64,000 bases of DNA from Vulcanimicrobiota bacterium (GCA_019637395.1 JAHBVR010000009.1:202412-266411); one strand, 5' to 3'. Counted from the stretch's first letter, positions 51,547 through 60,829 are shown. Translations and numbers: made by a program. Notes: generated by a model not told the origin, from the sequence alone.

Positions 51547-53394
51547 TTAGCGCGTCCACGGGCGCACCCACAGCTGGCGGTGCTGCAGCCAGAGTTCCCA
51601 GGCCTGGCCGCGGCCCAGGGATTGTGGCTCCCCCCCTCCCCAGACCCACTGGCCGGTGCTGTCCATCCCCCAGGACAGGCCGTCCCAATCCCGAGCCGCG
51701 CAGACCAGCCCGAAGCGGGTATCGCCCTGGTAGTAGATCAGTTTCCCTTGCCCTGATTCGAGCCAGCCGCCGCTCCAAAGCACTCGGCGAGGTTCTTCCT
51801 GGAAATGGAGCACGGCTTCGAAGGGCGCCAGTCCCTGGCTGAGTCGCAGTCTCTCCAGCAGCGGCTGCTGCTCCGGGCTGCACAGCAAGGCGGCCTGGTG
51901 TCCGGCCTGGCTCAACCAGCAGGCCGGCGCCCGGCCCAGCCAGCACCAGCGCACCCGCAGCTGCTCGGGCTCGGCCGCCCGCCAGAGCGAGAAGAGACTG
52001 AGGATTCCGGCGGCGGCCACGGTGGTCAAACGCGGTCCCATCCAGATCAGGCCTAGGAAAAATAACCAGGCCAGCCAGCCCGGCGGGCCGGGATCGGGAA
52101 CTTGCAGTTCCGTCGACCAGGCCGCCCACTGCCGGGCCGAAGTCAGTACCAGCCAGATCCAGGGCTTGAGCAACGAGACGATCCATGTTCCCAGCCGAGG
52201 ATGAAGCAAGTCCAGGGCGGACAGGCCGAGCCCGGCCGGCAAGAGGCCTTCCACCAGCGGGCCCATCCACAGATTGGCCAGCGGGGCCAGCGGTTGCAGG
52301 GTGTGAAAAACGAACAGGGAGCAGGGCATGACGCCCAGGGTGCAGGCCAGCGAAGTGGCCAGGGGCAGGCGCAAGGGCATTTTCTCGGGCAGCCAGCGGG
52401 CCACCGGTTCGACCAGCCAAGCCAGGCTGGCCACCGCCGCAAAACTGAGCTGGAAACCTACGTCGTGGAGGTATTGCGGATCCCACAGCAGCACGCCCAG
52501 GCTGCCCAGAGCCAGGCAGCGTCCCAGCGAGACGGTGTGGCCGGTCCAGCGCGCCAGCAGGCCCAGCCAGCCCATCACACCGGCCCTCAGCATAGCCGGA
52601 GCGGCGCCGGCCAGGACCACGTAGGCGGGCACCAGCCAGAGTCCCAGGCCGGCACAGCGCACGGGTCCCCACCCGGCCCGGGCACCCAGCCAGCACAGGA
52701 AGGCGACCAGCACGGCCACGTTGGTTCCAGAGGCAACCAGCAAGTGGCTGGTGCCGGAACGGCGGAAAGCATCTTGCAGGTCGGCCGGCAGGCGGCTGCC
52801 GTCGCCATAGACGACGGCGCACAGCAGGGCTGACCCCTCCCCCGGCAGCCGGTCGGCCAGGCGTTGAGTCAGGCGATAGCGCCAGTGCTGCAAGCCGTTC
52901 TCCTGGCTGGGGCGCAGATAGCGCGCTTCACTCAGGCGCAGTCGTTGGTTGACTCCCCGGCGCCGCCAGTAGAGAGCGCCGTCCCAGTCCCCCGGATAGG
53001 CGGGCGGACTGAATCCGACCAGGGTTCCCTTCAAGAACCAGAGGTCGCCCAGCGCCACCTCGGCCGCTTCTCCATCTTTCCAGTCGACCAGCCAGCGGCC
53101 AGCGTAGGCGTCCACCCGGTCGGTCCAATGATGAACCTCGACCACGAAACGGCAACCGCGCGGGGTCGGTACGGCCGCCTCGCAAACCCGGGCTACCACC
53201 TGGGCGTGCACGTCCTCGACCCGGCTCAGTGGATCCATGGGAATTGGCTGAATTCGCCATAAGCACCAGGGTACCAGCAAGCATAGCAGAAGGCGCCAGC
53301 GGCCTCCCGCCAGGAGGCAGAAGAGCAAAGCCAGCCACCATGGGCCGGAAACGGTTAAAATGACGGCGGCGAGCGCCAGATAAGGCCAGTCCAT
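51547..53394 (-). CDS. comEC: ComEC/Rec2-family DNA-uptake channel protein
   Basis: The 615-residue protein has the ComEC competence domain: LLCAVVYGDGSRLPADLQDA, then FRRSGTSHLLVASGTNVAVL, and several helices (APAMLRAGVMGWLGLLARW, LHDVGFQLSFAAVASL). An N-terminal DUF4131-like region precedes it, with two helices and an OB-like domain. The C-terminal part (from about 480) is a shortened, degenerate version of the metallo-beta-lactamase domain; no HxHxDH is visible. It would translocate single-stranded DNA into the cytoplasm in natural transformation. It stands alone on the minus strand. Confidence 0.8.
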   Translation of the reverse strand: MDWPYLALAAVILTVSGPWWLALLFCLLAGGRWRLLLCLLVPWCLWRIQPIPMDPLSRVEDVHAQVVARVCEAAVPTPRGCRFVVEVHHWTDRVDAYAGRWLVDWKDGEAAEVALGDLWFLKGTLVGFSPPAYPGDWDGALYWRRRGVNQRLRLSEARYLRPSQENGLQHWRYRLTQRLADRLPGEGSALLCAVVYGDGSRLPADLQDAFRRSGTSHLLVASGTNVAVLVAFLCWLGARAGWGPVRCAGLGLWLVPAYVVLAGAAPAMLRAGVMGWLGLLARWTGHTVSLGRCLALGSLGVLLWDPQYLHDVGFQLSFAAVASLAWLVEPVARWLPEKMPLRLPLATSLACTLGVMPCSLFVFHTLQPLAPLANLWMGPLVEGLLPAGLGLSALDLLHPRLGTWIVSLLKPWIWLVLTSARQWAAWSTELQVPDPGPPGWLAWLFFLGLIWMGPRLTTVAAAGILSLFSLWRAAEPEQLRVRWCWLGRAPACWLSQAGHQAALLCSPEQQPLLERLRLSQGLAPFEAVLHFQEEPRRVLWSGGWLESGQGKLIYYQGDTRFGLVCAARDWDGLSWGMDSTGQWVWGGGEPQSLGRGQAWELWLQHRQLWVRPWTR

Positions 53395-53464
53395 GGGTGC
53401 AGACTAACGGATGAGCCGCCCCCAGTGGTGAACTCAGTAAGTCCAAAGGATGAACTTTGCTATT

Positions 53465-53549
53465 CATAGGAAAGGGGGGGGCACGCCAGCCCCCCTTGGA
53501 ACATAGGAAAGGGGGGGTCCAGGGGGGCGCGCCAGCCCCCCTGGAACAT
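53465..53549. repeat. Two direct repeats with long G and C runs
   Basis: Two copies of CATAGGAAAGGGGGG.. (53465 and 53502) each contain a G7-8 run and a CGCCAGCCCCCC.TGGAACAT end. The second has a 10-bp perfect hairpin CCAGGGGGGC-GCGCCA-GCCCCCCTGG (53519-53544). They lie between divergent comEC and hemL. A role in promoter control or slippage-based switching is possible. Confidence 0.65.
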
Positions 53550-53606
53550 TGGGAGGACATGTTCGGGACTTTGAGAAAAATTTCACAAAGGGACAAGAGA
53601 TAAGCC

Positions 53607-54893
53607 GTGCCAGCGATTCATAGTCACTCCGAGCGCCTGAGCGCTGAAGCCGAAGAGCACCTCCCCGGTGGTGTGAACAGCCCGGTGCGCGCCTTTCGTG
53701 CCGTAGGCGGCCACCCCATCGTCATCCAGTCGGCCAGGGGCTGTGAGATCACCGATGTAGACGGCAATACCTACATCGATTTCGTCGGCTCCTGGGGGCC
53801 CATGATTTTAGGCCACGCCCATCCCAAAGTGATCGCGGCCGTGCAGGAAGTGGCTCAGCACGGTCTGAGCTTCGGCGCCACTTCCCCGCGTGAAATCGAG
53901 CTGGCCAAGGCCATCAAACGATTCTACCCCTCCATGGACCTGGTTCGCCTGGTCAGTTCGGGTACCGAAGCCTGCATGAGCGCGGTGCGGGTGGCCCGCG
54001 GCTACGCGGAAAAGCCGGGCGTCATTAAATTTGAGGGCTGCTACCACGGTCACTCCGACTGTTTGCTGGCCAAAGCCGGCTCCGGCGCTATGACCCTGGC
54101 CCTGCCGGACAGCGCCGGGGTCCCCCCCAGCGTCACCCAGCACACCTACACGCTGCCCTACAATGATTTGGAGGCCGTCAAAGCGCTACTGGCCGAGAAG
54201 GGTGGCGAAATCGGCGTGGTGGTCATCGAGCCGGTGGCCGGCAATATGGGCCTGATTCCTCCCCAGCCGGGCTTCCTGCAGGGGCTGCGCGAGCTGTGCG
54301 ACCAGCACAAGCTGGTGTTGGTTTTCGATGAAGTGATGGTCGGCTTTCGCCTGGCCCGCAACGGGGCTCAGGGACTCTATGGCATTACCCCGGACATGAC
54401 GGTGCTGGGCAAGATCGTGGGTGGAGGCATGCCGCTGGCCGCTTACGGCGGCAAAAAGGCTTTGATGGAAAAAGTGGCTCCCCTGGGCCCGGTCTACCAG
54501 GCCGGCACGCTTTCCGGCAATCCGGTGGCGGTCACGGCCGGCCTGACCACCTTGGAGCAGATCGACGCCCGGCCCGAGCTTTACGACCATCTCGAGAAGC
54601 TCGGCCAGCAGTTGCAGACGGGTCTGGAAGAAATTTTGCAGGGCCGCGGCCGGGTGCAGCGGGTGGGCTCGATGTGGACGCTCTTTTTTACCGACCGCCC
54701 GGTGGTTGACTACGCCAGCGCCAAGACCTGCGACACCGAGCGGTTTGCCAGGTTTTTTCGCGGCATGCTGGAGGCCGGCTTCTATCTGCCGCCCTCCCAG
54801 TTTGAAGCGGCCTTTTTGAGTGCGGCTCATCAGCCGGAACATATCGAGAAGTTTTTAGAGGCAGCCCGGACTGTGCTGGGTGCACGGTTATGA
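53607..54893 (+). CDS. hemL: Glutamate-1-semialdehyde 2,1-aminomutase
   Basis: The 428-residue protein is a full PLP-dependent aminomutase: PGGVNSPVRAFRAVGG, SSGTEACMSAVRVARGY, YHGHSD, the FDEVMVGFR motif and the Schiff-base Lys in LGKIVGGGMP. It converts glutamate semialdehyde to 5-aminolevulinate, so the organism uses the C5 route to haem. The start is GTG with AAGAGA upstream. The gene overlaps slightly with the untranslated start of the next (stop 54893, next start 54931). Confidence 0.96.
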   Translation: MPAIHSHSERLSAEAEEHLPGGVNSPVRAFRAVGGHPIVIQSARGCEITDVDGNTYIDFVGSWGPMILGHAHPKVIAAVQEVAQHGLSFGATSPREIELAKAIKRFYPSMDLVRLVSSGTEACMSAVRVARGYAEKPGVIKFEGCYHGHSDCLLAKAGSGAMTLALPDSAGVPPSVTQHTYTLPYNDLEAVKALLAEKGGEIGVVVIEPVAGNMGLIPPQPGFLQGLRELCDQHKLVLVFDEVMVGFRLARNGAQGLYGITPDMTVLGKIVGGGMPLAAYGGKKALMEKVAPLGPVYQAGTLSGNPVAVTAGLTTLEQIDARPELYDHLEKLGQQLQTGLEEILQGRGRVQRVGSMWTLFFTDRPVVDYASAKTCDTERFARFFRGMLEAGFYLPPSQFEAAFLSAAHQPEHIEKFLEAARTVLGARL

Positions 54894-54930
54894 AGGCGGC
54901 CTATCTGGGCGGGGGAGGAAAGGTGTCCCC

Positions 54931-55902
54931 ATGGTTATTTCTTCGCTGAAGCTGGTTGAACCGGACCTGCTTCGAGTAGAAGAACAACTGGTAACACTGC
55001 TGGAGAAACGCGGCGGAGTGCTGAAAGGCCCCGCCGAGATGATGTTTCGGGGCGGCGGCAAGCGCCTGCGCCCTGCCCTGGTGTTGCTTTCCTCCCGCCT
55101 CTTCGGACCGCAGCCCGAGAGTGCTATCTCGATCGCGGCGGCGGTGGAGATGGTTCACGGTGCTTCCTTGATTCACGATGACGTGATCGACAATACCGAC
55201 GTGCGCCGCGGCCAACCGACCATGAAGGCCCTCAGCGGCAATCGAATCGCGGTGCTGTTGGGCGATTTGCTGCTCTGTCAGGCGCTGCTGGCCGTGGCCG
55301 AACTGGACCGGGTGGTGCTGGTCCAGGTGGTATCGCAGGCGGTGGCCGATATGACCGCCGGCCAGATCCTGGAGCTGCGCCAGCAAGGCAACGTTGAGAC
55401 GCAGGTGGATGACTACCTGCGCATGATCGAAGGTAAAACGGCCGCTCTGATGGAGGCCGGTTGCCGTCTGGGAGCCTTGCTGACCGGCGCTACTCCGGCC
55501 CAGGTCGAGGCTTGCGGCCAGTTTGGCTTGAATTTGGGAATGGCTTTCCAGATCAGCGACGATGTGCTCGACATCTGGGGCAACCCCGACAAGTTGGGCA
55601 AACCGACCGGTTCGGATCTGCGCGAGCGCAAGTATACCTTGCCTTTTCTCTATGCTTACCAGCAATCGCTCAAACCGCAGCGAAATCTGGTGCGCCAGTT
55701 GCTCACCCAGGATACCCTGGAGCCCGGAGCCATGCAGGCGCTGGTGCAATGGATGGATCAGAACCACAGTCGCGAACATGCCATCGAGCTGGCCGAGAAG
55801 TATATCCGGCAGGCGCGCGCGGCTTTGCGGCAAACTCCTGCCGGACCGACCAGGACCACTTTGGAAGAACTTCTCGACTATGTCGTGAACCGGGAGCACT
55901 GA
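54931..55902 (+). CDS. Polyprenyl diphosphate synthase (quinone side chain)
   Basis: The protein (323 residues from ATG 54931, chosen for the GGAGGAAAGG ribosome site; an earlier GTG lies inside hemL) has both Asp-rich motifs, HDDVIDNTDVRRG and QISDDVLD, and FRGGGKRLRPAL. It is an all-trans long-chain prenyl synthase of the IspB/HepT group and probably makes the side chain of menaquinone. It sits between hemL and nuoA, linking haem and quinone supply to respiration. Chain length cannot be decided from the sequence. Confidence 0.9.
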   Translation: MVISSLKLVEPDLLRVEEQLVTLLEKRGGVLKGPAEMMFRGGGKRLRPALVLLSSRLFGPQPESAISIAAAVEMVHGASLIHDDVIDNTDVRRGQPTMKALSGNRIAVLLGDLLLCQALLAVAELDRVVLVQVVSQAVADMTAGQILELRQQGNVETQVDDYLRMIEGKTAALMEAGCRLGALLTGATPAQVEACGQFGLNLGMAFQISDDVLDIWGNPDKLGKPTGSDLRERKYTLPFLYAYQQSLKPQRNLVRQLLTQDTLEPGAMQALVQWMDQNHSREHAIELAEKYIRQARAALRQTPAGPTRTTLEELLDYVVNREH

Positions 55903-55909
55903 ACCTCGC

Positions 55910-56290
55910 ATGGATGGAAATTACGGATATATCGCGCTGTTTCTGCTAGGCGGGGCGGGCTTCGTCGGCTTTAACTTCAGCCTGGCCAGCTTCGTGACGC
56001 GGCTGGTGCAGAGCCATCGCCCCAGCCGCACCAAGGGCCTGGCCTACGAGTGCGGTGAGCCGCCCAGCGGCGAAGCCTGGGTGCAATACAACGTACGCTA
56101 TTACCTGTACGCAATGCTTTTCGTGATTTTTGACGTGGAAGCGGCCTACATGATTCCCTGGGCCGCCGAGTTTCGCAAGTTACTGGCGGAACTGGGCACG
56201 CTGGTGGTGGTTGAAATGGCTGGATTCCTGGCGATCCTGCTATTGGCATTGTGTTACGCCTGGAGGAAAGGGGCCCTGGAATGGACTTAA
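55910..56290 (+). CDS. nuoA: NADH-quinone oxidoreductase subunit A
   Basis: The 126-residue protein has three helices and the conserved [20 protein letters not shown] segment and [15 protein letters not shown], both hallmarks of NuoA/NdhC. It is a small membrane subunit of complex I near the quinone site. It opens the nuoABCDHJK cluster 7 bases after the prenyl-synthase stop. Its stop lies within the start of nuoB. Confidence 0.93.
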   Translation: MDGNYGYIALFLLGGAGFVGFNFSLASFVTRLVQSHRPSRTKGLAYECGEPPSGEAWVQYNVRYYLYAMLFVIFDVEAAYMIPWAAEFRKLLAELGTLVVVEMAGFLAILLLALCYAWRKGALEWT

Positions 56291-56907
56291 TCAAAAAAAT
56301 TCCTGCTTACATCGAGCGCATCCCCAATGGCGGCATCCTCATGACCGGCCTGGATTGGGTGCTCAACAACGCCAAAGCCAGCTCCATGTGGTATATGCTT
56401 TTCGGTCTGGCCTGTTGCGCCATCGAATTGATGGCCACCGGCGCTTCCCGCTATGATTTCGATCGCCTCGGCATGATTTTTCGGGCCACACCGCGCCAAA
56501 CCGACCTGATGATCGTGGCGGGGACGCTGACTCTGAAAATGGCGCCTCGCGTCAAGTTGCTCTACGAACAAATGCCTGACCCCAAGTATGTAATCGCCAT
56601 GGGCGGCTGCACCATGCACGGCGGGCCTTTCTATCACGACTCCTACTCGGTGCTCAAGGGCGTCGACAAAATCATTCCGGTGGACATCCACGTGGCCGGC
56701 TGCCCGCCCCGCCCGGAAGCTCTGCTCAATGGCTGCATCGCCTTGCAGGACCTGATCAAAGGCGAGAAAGTCGGTCGCCAGCGGGACCGGCCCGGCCTGC
56801 GCCACATTGACCCCAGCACCAATCTGCCTCTGCTGGTGCGCCCCGATACCGGCCTGATCCGCCCCAATCAGATTCTCATGCCCGACCAGTTGCGAGTTTT
56901 GAGTTGA
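56281..56907 (+). CDS. nuoB: NADH-quinone oxidoreductase subunit B
   Basis: The protein binds cluster N2: Cys pair in [13 protein letters not shown], then a Cys in [12 protein letters not shown] and one in [19 protein letters not shown] 56281 is chosen because AGGAAAGGGG precedes it and it gives the normal N-terminus; ATG 56251 is the alternative. It overlaps the end of nuoA by 10 bases and its stop TGA overlaps the TTG of nuoC. It is the last Fe-S carrier before quinone. Confidence 0.94.
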   Translation: MDLIKKIPAYIERIPNGGILMTGLDWVLNNAKASSMWYMLFGLACCAIELMATGASRYDFDRLGMIFRATPRQTDLMIVAGTLTLKMAPRVKLLYEQMPDPKYVIAMGGCTMHGGPFYHDSYSVLKGVDKIIPVDIHVAGCPPRPEALLNGCIALQDLIKGEKVGRQRDRPGLRHIDPSTNLPLLVRPDTGLIRPNQILMPDQLRVLS

Positions 56908-57368
56908 CCCCCGGAGAATTCGCCGCCCATTTGGGCGAGCAATATTCGGAGCATAAATTCAGCCTGGATGAGTTGAACGAGGAGTGCGTGTTGCTGCCTC
57001 TGGAGATCGTCCCGCAGTGCTTCGAGTTTCTGCGCGACGATGACGCCACCCAGATGGATTACTTTGACTTTTCCACCTGCGTGGATCGCCCGCCGGACCG
57101 ATTGGACCTGGTTTACTCCATGTATTCCACCGTGCACAAGCACCGGGCCCAGTTCAAGGTGATTCTGGACCGCCACAACGCGGCTGTGCCCAGCGTGAGC
57201 CATCTGTGGGAAAACGCCAACTGGAATGAACGGGAAATCTATGATCTGTACGGGGTCTTCTTCCCCGGCCATAAGGACTTGCGCCGGCTGATGATGCCCG
57301 ACGACTGGGAGGGACACCCTTTGCGGAAAGACTACGCGCATCCTAATCTGGTGGTGCGTCCTGATTAA
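56904..57368 (+). CDS. nuoC: NADH-quinone oxidoreductase subunit C
   Basis: The 154-residue protein is a short NuoC/Ndh[21 protein letters not shown], then [18 protein letters not shown]. It begins at TTG 56904 in a TTGA overlap with nuoB. It lacks the extra N-terminal part and is not fused to NuoD. It is a peripheral-arm scaffold subunit. Confidence 0.92.
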   Translation: MTPGEFAAHLGEQYSEHKFSLDELNEECVLLPLEIVPQCFEFLRDDDATQMDYFDFSTCVDRPPDRLDLVYSMYSTVHKHRAQFKVILDRHNAAVPSVSHLWENANWNEREIYDLYGVFFPGHKDLRRLMMPDDWEGHPLRKDYAHPNLVVRPD

Positions 57369-58485
57369 TATAAGCGACGACGGCGGCGCGCTGCGCACCG
57401 AAGAATTCGAACTCAACATGGGCCCCCAGCACCCGTCGACCCACGGTGTGCTGCGCATGGTCTTGAAAATGGACGGTGAGCGGGTGGTCGACTGTGACCC
57501 GGTGGTGGGTTACCTGCATCGTTCCATCGAGAAGATGGCGGAAAACCGCACCTTTACCCAGGTGATTCCAGTCACCGATCGCCTCGACTATTGCACTTCG
57601 ATGACCTCCAACTACGTCTACGTGCTGGCCGTCGAGAAGCTGGCCGACCTGACGCCGCCTCCGCGGGCCGAATACATCCGCGTCATCATGACGGAACTTA
57701 ACCGCATCGCTTCCCACCTTCTCTGGTACGGCACTTTTTGCCTGGAAATCGGCGCCACCACGCCCTTCCTCTACTCGTTCCGCGACCGGGAAAAAGTGCT
57801 CGACCTTTTCGAGTCGGCCTGCGGCGCCCGCTTGCTCTACAACTACATCCGTATCGGCGGTGTGAGTCAGGATATCAACCAGAAGTTCCTGGACCGGATG
57901 ATCGAGTTCCTGGATTACTGGGAGCCGATTATCCCCGAGTATGAGCAGCTGCTGGATGAGAATCCCATCTTCTACAACCGGACCGTCGGTGTGGGCACCG
58001 TGCCGCTGGCCATGTGCCGCAACTACGGGGTGAGCGGGCCCAACGTGCGCGCCGCCGGCGTGGCGGAGGATGTGCGCCGCGATGATCCTTTCGCCGTTTA
58101 CAAGGAGCTCGAATTCGACATTCCGGTGGAAAAAGAGTCTGACGTGTTTGCGCGCTACCGCGTGCGCATGCGCGAACTCCGGGAGAGCGCCAGGATTTTG
58201 CGCCAGTGCTACGAGAAGATTCCCACCGGGGCCTTCGGACTGCCGCTGAACTATCGCTTCAAGGTTCCCCCCGGCGAGACTTACGTGCATATCGAATCGC
58301 CGCGGGGCGACATCGGTTGCTATCTGGCCAGTAGCGGCGGAGATATGCCCTGGCGCTGCAAGTTTCGCACTCCCAGCTTCGTGCATATCCAGCTCTTCAA
58401 AAAGCTCCTGGAAGGCGTGCTGATTCCCGATATCATGGCCATCTGCGCCAGCTTCGATATCGTTTTGCCTGAGACGGACCGATGA
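57364..58485 (+). CDS. nuoD: NADH-quinone oxidoreductase subunit D
   Basis: The frame gives NMGPQHPSTHGVLRMVLKMD, DCDPVVGYLHRSIEKMAENR, HLLWYGTF and the C-terminal DIMAICASFDIVLPETDR, all NuoD (49-kDa subunit at the quinone site). The first ATG (57418) begins at the conserved MGPQHP, which would leave no N-terminal tail. In frame upstream lies EEFELN, matching the usual NuoD lead-in, back to an ATT codon (57364) overlapping the nuoC stop; I mark that as a possible rare start. The exact start is uncertain. Confidence 0.88.
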   Translation: MNISDDGGALRTEEFELNMGPQHPSTHGVLRMVLKMDGERVVDCDPVVGYLHRSIEKMAENRTFTQVIPVTDRLDYCTSMTSNYVYVLAVEKLADLTPPPRAEYIRVIMTELNRIASHLLWYGTFCLEIGATTPFLYSFRDREKVLDLFESACGARLLYNYIRIGGVSQDINQKFLDRMIEFLDYWEPIIPEYEQLLDENPIFYNRTVGVGTVPLAMCRNYGVSGPNVRAAGVAEDVRRDDPFAVYKELEFDIPVEKESDVFARYRVRMRELRESARILRQCYEKIPTGAFGLPLNYRFKVPPGETYVHIESPRGDIGCYLASSGGDMPWRCKFRTPSFVHIQLFKKLLEGVLIPDIMAICASFDIVLPETDR

Positions 58486-58523
58486 TGGCAGGATCCCAGG
58501 AGAGGCTGGGTTAACCACGGTCG

Positions 58524-59738
58524 ATGCCTGAGTGGGTCCAATTTTCCGCGGGAAAGCATTTCCAGGATCTGATCGCGCACCTGAGTGGACGCTCGGTGCC
58601 GGAAATCCTGGTCATGCCGATTATGCTGGCGGTCATCCTCGGCTTCATCTGCGGTTCTTCGCTGATTTTGATCTGGGCCGAACGCAAAGTGGCCGCCCGC
58701 ATTCAGAATCGTGTCGGCCCCATGATGACCGGCCCGCGCAAGTTGGCGGAATTCTCGATGTGGACCGGTGGGCTGCTGCAGACGGCGGCGGACGCCATCA
58801 AACTACTGGTCAAGGAATTGATCATCCCCAGCAAGACCGACCCCGTTCCCTTTATCGCGGCTCCAGTCTTGATCGTGACCGTGTGCGTGACCGCCTTCGT
58901 GGTCATCCCTTTCGGTCCCGCGCTTTCGGTCAGCGATCTGAACATCGGGGTGGTTCATGTGGTTTCGATCTCCAGCTTGACGGTTCTCTCGATCGTGATG
59001 GCGGGGTGGTCGTCCAACAGCAAATACAGCCTGTTGGGCGGCTTGCGTTCAGCGGCCCAGATGCTGAGCTATGAAATCCCTCTGATCTTCGCCCTGCTCG
59101 GCCCGATTTTGCTGGCCGGCGGCCTCTCCATGCAGAAAATGGTGCTGGCTCAACGCGAATACGGATGCTGGTTCTTCCTGCCCAGCTTGCTGGGATTCCT
59201 GATTTACTACGTGGCCTCCATTGCGGAGGTCAATCGCCCTCCCTTTGACATTCCCGAGGCGGAGTCCGAGTTGGTGGCCGGCTACGTTTCAGAATACTCG
59301 GGCATGATGTTCGCCATGTTTTTCTTAGCCGAGTTCGCCAACATGTTCCTGGTGTGCTCGGTGGCCGCCACCGTCTTTCTGGGAGGATGGTTGGTGCCGT
59401 TCATGGCCGTACCCGAGCAGATGACGCCAGGCTATATTGCCCTTGGCACCCTGGTATTTTTCGCCAAGACCTCTTTCCTGGTTTTTATCATGATGTGGAT
59501 CCGCTGGACCTTCCCCAGGGTTCGGCCTGACCATCTCATGAATCTCGGTTGGAAGTATCTCTTTCCGCTTTCGTTGCTCAATTTGCTGATCTGCGCCGGC
59601 GTGGCCGTCCTCAAAGACGTCTACAAACTCAACGGCTGGGGCGTCAGCCTGGCCAGCCTGGGCGCGCTGGTCTTCGTTCTCCTGTTGCTGCAAGTCGTGC
59701 GCGTTCCGCGTCCCACGGCCTTCTTGGAGAAAGTATGA
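58524..59738 (+). CDS. nuoH: NADH-quinone oxidoreductase subunit H
   Basis: The 404-residue protein has eight or more helices and NuoH motifs: ERKVAARIQNRVGPMM, GLLQTAADAIKLLVKE, AEVNRPPFDIPEAESELVAG and the EYSGMMFAMFFLAEF segment. It forms the quinone chamber at the membrane interface. A 38-base gap with AGGAGAGG separates it from nuoD. nuoJ overlaps its stop by ATGA, with no nuoI between them, unlike the usual order H-I-J. Confidence 0.94.
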   Translation: MPEWVQFSAGKHFQDLIAHLSGRSVPEILVMPIMLAVILGFICGSSLILIWAERKVAARIQNRVGPMMTGPRKLAEFSMWTGGLLQTAADAIKLLVKELIIPSKTDPVPFIAAPVLIVTVCVTAFVVIPFGPALSVSDLNIGVVHVVSISSLTVLSIVMAGWSSNSKYSLLGGLRSAAQMLSYEIPLIFALLGPILLAGGLSMQKMVLAQREYGCWFFLPSLLGFLIYYVASIAEVNRPPFDIPEAESELVAGYVSEYSGMMFAMFFLAEFANMFLVCSVAATVFLGGWLVPFMAVPEQMTPGYIALGTLVFFAKTSFLVFIMMWIRWTFPRVRPDHLMNLGWKYLFPLSLLNLLICAGVAVLKDVYKLNGWGVSLASLGALVFVLLLLQVVRVPRPTAFLEKV

Positions 59739-60232
59739 GCGAGGCGATCGCCTTCTATGTGCTTTCCGGCCTGGTGCTGGCCTCGGCCTGGTCGGTGGTG
59801 CGCAACGAGAACCTCTTTCATGCCGGACTTTCCCTGATTTTGTGTTTCGTCGGCGTGGCCGGCATTTACGTCAATCTGGACGCGCCCTTCCTGGGCGCCA
59901 TGCAGGTGCTGATATATGCCGGCGCTATCGCGGTATTGCTCCTTTTCGGCTTCATGCTCACCCACGACCTGATGAACGCGAAGCAAGAGCGCAATCAGCA
60001 CGCCGCGGGCATTTTCGCGGCCGTGCTTATGGCGCTGGTGCTGATCGGCACGATTGCGGGTGCGCAGTGGTATGGTTCGAGCGGACAACCGGTCAAGTTC
60101 GGGGTGGAAAGCCTGGCTCGCCGCTATATGCAACAAGACCTGGTGTCTTTCGAAGTGGTGGCGCTATTGTTGCTGGCCTCGCTGATGGGCGCGGTGGTGA
60201 TTGCCCGCAAAGAAGAAGGGAGCCGCGATTGA
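59735..60232 (+). CDS. nuoJ: NADH-quinone oxidoreductase subunit J
   Basis: The 165-residue protein has five helices with the NuoJ pattern VVRNENLFHAGLSLILCFVGVAGIYVNLDAPFLGAMQVLIYAGAIAVLLLFGFML, broken here into parts: NLFHAGLSLIL, YVNLDAPFLGAMQVLIYAGA and LLFGFML. ATG 59735 is chosen for the ATGA overlap with nuoH; the open frame extends further upstream without reason. The stop overlaps the nuoK TTG start. Confidence 0.92.
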   Translation: MSEAIAFYVLSGLVLASAWSVVRNENLFHAGLSLILCFVGVAGIYVNLDAPFLGAMQVLIYAGAIAVLLLFGFMLTHDLMNAKQERNQHAAGIFAAVLMALVLIGTIAGAQWYGSSGQPVKFGVESLARRYMQQDLVSFEVVALLLLASLMGAVVIARKEEGSRD

Positions 60233-60531
60233 TCGGGCTGCCTCACTATCTGATTTTGTCGGCCTTGCTGTTCTCCTTGGGGCTCTACGGGGTGCTGACC
60301 CGCAGGAACGCCATCGGCGTGCTCATGGCCGTGGAATTGATGTTCAATTCGGTCAACATCAACCTGATGGCCTTTTCCCACTACATGATGGACACGGCCG
60401 GTCTGGCCTTCTGCATCTTCGTCATCACCGTGGCCGCCGCCGAAGTGACGGTGGGCGTAGCCCTGGTGCTATCCGTCTACCGCAACCGCAATCTCATCGA
60501 CCTCGATCAGGTGGCTGAACTCAAGGGTTAG
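60229..60531 (+). CDS. nuoK: NADH-quinone oxidoreductase subunit K
   Basis: The 100-residue protein has exactly the family length and three helices: PHYLILSALLFSLGLYGVL, RRNAIGVLMAVELMFNSVNI and FVITVAAAEVTVGVALVL, with the two conserved membrane Glu. It starts at TTG 60229 in a TTGA overlap with nuoJ. It is the last nuo gene in the window; nuoLMN do not follow. Confidence 0.93.
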   Translation: MIGLPHYLILSALLFSLGLYGVLTRRNAIGVLMAVELMFNSVNINLMAFSHYMMDTAGLAFCIFVITVAAAEVTVGVALVLSVYRNRNLIDLDQVAELKG

Positions 60532-60568
60532 ATTTGCTCCTGCAGCGGGCGCATGATACGCTGCCCAC

Positions 60569-60829
60569 ATGGAAGCAAGTACGCCCAGGCAGTATACTAT
60601 CCGAAACATTCCCGACGATGTCGATGCCGCCCTCAGGCAACGTGCCCGCGACACAAAGAAGAGCTTTAATCAGGTGGCATTAGAGGCCCTGATGGCCGGA
60701 GTGAGCAAAGATCGCCGGCCAGTTCGTGACTTTAGTGATATTGCCGGTGGTCTGAGCCCTGAGGAGGCAGGGAAATTCGGCTTCAACGGCGGCTCGACTC
60801 GGATCTTTGGAAGTGAAGATCACCCTTGA
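60569..60829 (+). CDS. Ribbon-helix-helix antitoxin (FitA/VapB-like)
   Basis: The 86-residue protein begins with a ribbon-helix-helix: RQYTIRNIPDDVDAALRQRA, then RDTKKSFNQVALEALMAG. The C-terminal tail (SPEEAGKFGFNGG) is the part that would cap a PIN toxin. The gene is intact. The toxin that overlaps its end is broken. It lies 37 bases after nuoK. Confidence 0.8.
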   Translation: MEASTPRQYTIRNIPDDVDAALRQRARDTKKSFNQVALEALMAGVSKDRRPVRDFSDIAGGLSPEEAGKFGFNGGSTRIFGSEDHP

